Part shown: positions 54,455 to 56,520 of the stretch, piece by piece
How positions within the stretch are numbered: the first letter of the stretch is position 1
How the letters are laid out: each line of letters begins with the position of its first letter
Position numbers and translations under genes: made by a program
DNA from: Gemmatimonadaceae bacterium
Lineage (GTDB): Bacteria; Gemmatimonadota; Gemmatimonadetes; Gemmatimonadales; Gemmatimonadaceae
Direction: 5' to 3'
Length of the DNA: 56,520 nt
Assembly (NCBI GenBank): GCA_019752115.1
Contig: JAIEMN010000050.1
Location: 1 to 56,520 of the forward strand
Notes under the pieces: generated by a model
Database searches by the model: none
Seen by the model: only the letters and a program-made list of their open reading frames with translations
Told to the model about the DNA's origin: nothing

Positions 54455-55165
54455 ATGGCCAAGATTGTCCTCGAAGAGTACGCCGACATCATTCCGAAAA
54501 AGCCCACCGGGATGAAGAAGATCGTGCGCGAGCTGAAGCGGCTCGTGCCCGGCAACAAGCCGGTCAAGGTGAAGCCCAAGCCCGGGGAGCTGAACTTCTA
54601 CGCCGATACCTGGACGCTGCAGATGGCGGCGTGTCCGTGCGATGCCCACTTCGCGGAATACCTGAGCGAGAGCGGGCGCCAGGGGAGCACGGTGTTCCAC
54701 TTTGGGACCGGGCAGCACCATTTGCTCGCTCGCGAAAACCAGAAACTGGCAAAGCCGAACGAGATCTTGGGCATTACGGCGTCGATGGGCGAGTATCAGG
54801 CGTACGTCGACTACATCGTGGCCGAGCCGCGCGCGGCGCAGAACTACAAGGTGTTCTTCGCCGACATCTACACGCTGACGGCCGGTCTCCTGCCCCGCTT
54901 CGACGTGGTCTCGCTCTTTCACCTGTGCGAGTTCTACGAGCCGTCGAATGCGCAGTATGCGCCGCTCGATGACGAAGCGCTGGTGAAGCTGTTCCTCACC
55001 ACGCTCAATCCCGGCGGCGAAATCCTGTTCTACACCGGCTCCTTCGCCTATACGAAGGCCGCGCCGATCATCGCGCGCCTCGTGGAGACGGGCTATCTCA
55101 CCTACAAGACCGCCTACGAAACCCTGGTCGTCTACACCGCCGGCCCGGCCGCCACGTCGGCGTAG
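54455..55165 (+). CDS. Rossmann-like protein of unknown function, 236 aa
   Basis: I cannot name the family. The central part reads like a methyltransferase-type Rossmann fold: a glycine-containing strand turn STVFHFGTGQHHLL, an acidic-free second strand ILGITASMGEYQ, then KVFFADIYTLTAGLLPRFDVVSLFHLCEFYE and GGEILFYTGSF. The N-terminus (IVLEEYADIIPKKPTGMKKIVRELKRL) is basic and helical. A GGAG sequence sits properly before the ATG. Its 3' end overlaps the convergent deacetylase gene by 34 bases. Confidence 0.68.
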   Translation: MAKIVLEEYADIIPKKPTGMKKIVRELKRLVPGNKPVKVKPKPGELNFYADTWTLQMAACPCDAHFAEYLSESGRQGSTVFHFGTGQHHLLARENQKLAKPNEILGITASMGEYQAYVDYIVAEPRAAQNYKVFFADIYTLTAGLLPRFDVVSLFHLCEFYEPSNAQYAPLDDEALVKLFLTTLNPGGEILFYTGSFAYTKAAPIIARLVETGYLTYKTAYETLVVYTAGPAATSA

Positions 55166-56298
55166 CGCGGCATGAGCTCGGGCGTCACGGCGGGATCGCT
55201 GGACGGCCGCTGCACGTAGCGCCCGCTCACTTTGCGCGCAAAGCGGGCGGGCGTGATGCTCGGAAACACCACGATGCGACGCACGTGGTAGGGGTCCTCG
55301 TGCATGGCCTGCGGCCCCGAGTTGGTGGCCAGCGCGTAGCGGAAGCCGGCCTCGCGTGCCGCATCCTTGGCGGCGCGCGAGCAGCGTCCGTAGGGGTACG
55401 CCAGCGTTTCCACCGGGACGCCGAGCATCGATTCCAGCTGCGCCTTCGAGGCGCGAATCTCGTCGGCCGCCTCATCAGCGGACACCGCACTCAGGTCGGC
55501 GTGCGTCACCGTGTGCGCACCGAACTCCACGAGACCGCTGGCAAGCATCTCACGCCGCTCCGCCGCATTCAGGAGTCGCAGCGACGGCTCGCCCTTGTGT
55601 GCGTCCCACGAATTGCGCTCGAGCCCGGAGACGAGGTAGATGACCGCCTTGACCTGATACTTCTGCAACAGCGGGAAGAGCAACCGGTAGTTGTCTTCGT
55701 ACCCGTCGTCGAACGTGAGCATGATGCGTCGATCGCGTGGCTCGAAGACATCGGCCGTGCGCAGATCGGCGAAGTGCACGGTGCGATACCGATGCGCCCG
55801 CAGGTACTGCAGCTGCTCCTCGAACTTGTCGACCCGCAGGTGAATGTTGGCCGGCCCACCCTCGCGGTCCTGCTCCACCAGACGGTGGTAGCAGAGAATC
55901 GGAATCTCGAAGCGGCTGGCGGCGACGTAGGCCGACCGATACTGCCGCTCCAGCGCGGTCACCTCTGCCTCGACGCCGTCCGTCGCCGCGACCGGTGGCA
56001 CCACCGGCACACGGGCGAGGCGCGCGGCCATGCGGGTGATCGACTCGCCCGATACCCCCGCATGCTGGGCCACGTGCACCCGATAGCGGCGCATGACCTG
56101 CACCAGCAGCATGAGCCCCCGCAGCGCCCACGCGCTCGCATCGGCCCGCGCATCGACCTGAATCGCCTCCGTCTCGAGCGGCAGGGCGTCGGTCACCACG
56201 ATCACCTGATGCCCGCGCGCGATCAGCCCGTCGGCGAGCTGAGCGACGGACTGGCGTACGGCTGAGTCTGCCTGAACGCAGGTGAGGAGAACGCGCAT
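55132..56298 (-). CDS. NodB-type polysaccharide deacetylase with N-terminal GT4-like half-domain
   Basis: The 388-residue protein has a NodB carbohydrate esterase domain (about 130-350): metal triad D198 (LTFDDGYED), H262 and H266 (FGAHTVTHADL), and AYPYGRCS. The N-terminal 120 residues (MRVLLTCVQADSAVRQSVAQLADGLIARGHQVIVVTDA) look like the first Rossmann half of a GT4 glycosyltransferase, without its catalytic half. The fusion is unusual. It should deacetylate an N-acetylated polysaccharide in or outside the envelope. The start ATG is followed by a typical Rossmann strand. It overlaps the Rossmann-like orphan gene. Confidence 0.82.
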   Translation of the reverse strand: MRVLLTCVQADSAVRQSVAQLADGLIARGHQVIVVTDALPLETEAIQVDARADASAWALRGLMLLVQVMRRYRVHVAQHAGVSGESITRMAARLARVPVVPPVAATDGVEAEVTALERQYRSAYVAASRFEIPILCYHRLVEQDREGGPANIHLRVDKFEEQLQYLRAHRYRTVHFADLRTADVFEPRDRRIMLTFDDGYEDNYRLLFPLLQKYQVKAVIYLVSGLERNSWDAHKGEPSLRLLNAAERREMLASGLVEFGAHTVTHADLSAVSADEAADEIRASKAQLESMLGVPVETLAYPYGRCSRAAKDAAREAGFRYALATNSGPQAMHEDPYHVRRIVVFPSITPARFARKVSGRYVQRPSSDPAVTPELMPRYADVAAGPAV

Positions 56299-56520
56299 GG
56301 AGGGGGCTCTCGGCGTCGAGAGAGTCGGGAGGGATCGACGAGGGTCGTTTGAAACGAACGCTTCGTCCCGGCGGGAGTTTCCGGGGCGGTTCGGACTGGG
56401 GGGGGGCCTCTGAGAACCGAGAGCCGAGCAGTGAGCATCGAGATTGTTCAGCCGGGATGATCGGTAACGCTTGGACCGGGATGATGGGTAACACTCGCGG
56501 AGCCGGGAGCGAGTCGGTCA
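56299..56520. other. gene-free right edge
   Basis: No gene is visible. The left part is the upstream region of the deacetylase gene, with a G-run at 56398-56406. The right part holds the direct repeats described separately. Confidence 0.5.
56452..56495. repeat. two 20-bp direct repeats, candidate insertion-sequence end
   Basis: CCGGGATGATSGGTAACRCT occurs at 56452-56471 and 56476-56495, differing at two positions and spaced 24 bases. Repeats containing GGTAAC and CCGGGATGAT at this spacing are, from memory, typical of the terminal arrays of IS21- or IS481-type elements. TGTTCAG at 56445 could be the element's TG end. The window stops before any transposase. Confidence 0.55.

Overview
The window is GC-rich, tightly packed bacterial chromosome. 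About 49 protein-coding genes are supported, and no rRNA, tRNA, CRISPR array or phage module is visible. The protein repertoire is typical of Gemmatimonadota or a similar soil or freshwater heterotroph with a double membrane. It includes secreted VPS10/BNR-repeat proteins, a CRTAC1-like FG-GAP/UnbV lipoprotein, imidazolonepropionase-like secreted amidohydrolases, a Tat-exported GMC oxidoreductase, many lipoproteins, outer-membrane barrels and several class C beta-lactamase-fold hydrolases. This assignment is inference from gene content, because no phylogenetic marker gene is present.

Layout, left to right. 1-2.2 kb holds a dimethylarginine dimethylaminohydrolase divergent from an APC amino-acid permease. 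2.35-4.8 kb is a membrane hybrid histidine kinase. 4.8-6.2 kb has a hotdog thioesterase without a normal start codon, an AAC(2')-like acetyltransferase and a YccF membrane protein. 6.2-11.8 kb has a large secreted BNR-repeat protein divergent from a fused FAD dehydrogenase (small subunit plus catalytic subunit). A long bidirectional terminator follows. 11.9-16.1 kb has a TIGR03790 lipoprotein with a TauE-like permease, then a cysteine-bearing MetOD1-like sensor coupled to a soluble hybrid kinase. 16.2-22.5 kb is a run of leftward genes: a small orphan, the UnbV lipoprotein, a double VOC protein, an esterase and an S41 protease.

22.7-31.9 kb contains an OprB-like porin with a long Ala-rich N-terminal tract, a metallo-beta-lactamase-fold lipoprotein, an LRR plus ankyrin gene pair, a secreted amidohydrolase and several uncharacterised secreted or lipid-anchored proteins. 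32-35.6 kb carries a YfhO membrane protein, a dienelactone hydrolase and a DUF1905 protein. 35.7-39.6 kb has a solitary NapH-like ferredoxin membrane protein divergent, across a perfect 16-bp palindrome, from a compact three-gene envelope operon (barrel, large lipoprotein, small lipoprotein). 39.7-44.1 kb is degradative: a serine hydrolase, a TerB-fold protein, and an M20 hydrolase translationally coupled to a DmpA-type P1 peptidase.

44.1-45.5 kb is an ArsR-SRPBCC pair with a near-palindromic operator candidate. 45.5-54.2 kb holds an internally duplicated lipoprotein, two more serine hydrolases, DUF4287, a palindrome-rich intergenic block and a two-gene amidohydrolase operon ending in a clean intrinsic terminator. 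54.4-56.3 kb holds a Rossmann-like orphan overlapping a polysaccharide deacetylase with an extra N-terminal domain. The right edge carries two 20-bp direct repeats that look like the end of an insertion sequence continuing outside the window.

Overall this is mostly a scavenging and envelope region: secreted peptidases, amidohydrolases and esterases, transporters and sensors. The best candidates for undescribed biology are the three-gene envelope operon (36.9-39.6 kb), the MetOD1-kinase pair (13.9-16.1 kb), the LRR/ankyrin pair (25.6-28.2 kb) and the amidohydrolase/pseudo-amidohydrolase operon (48.5-52.9 kb).
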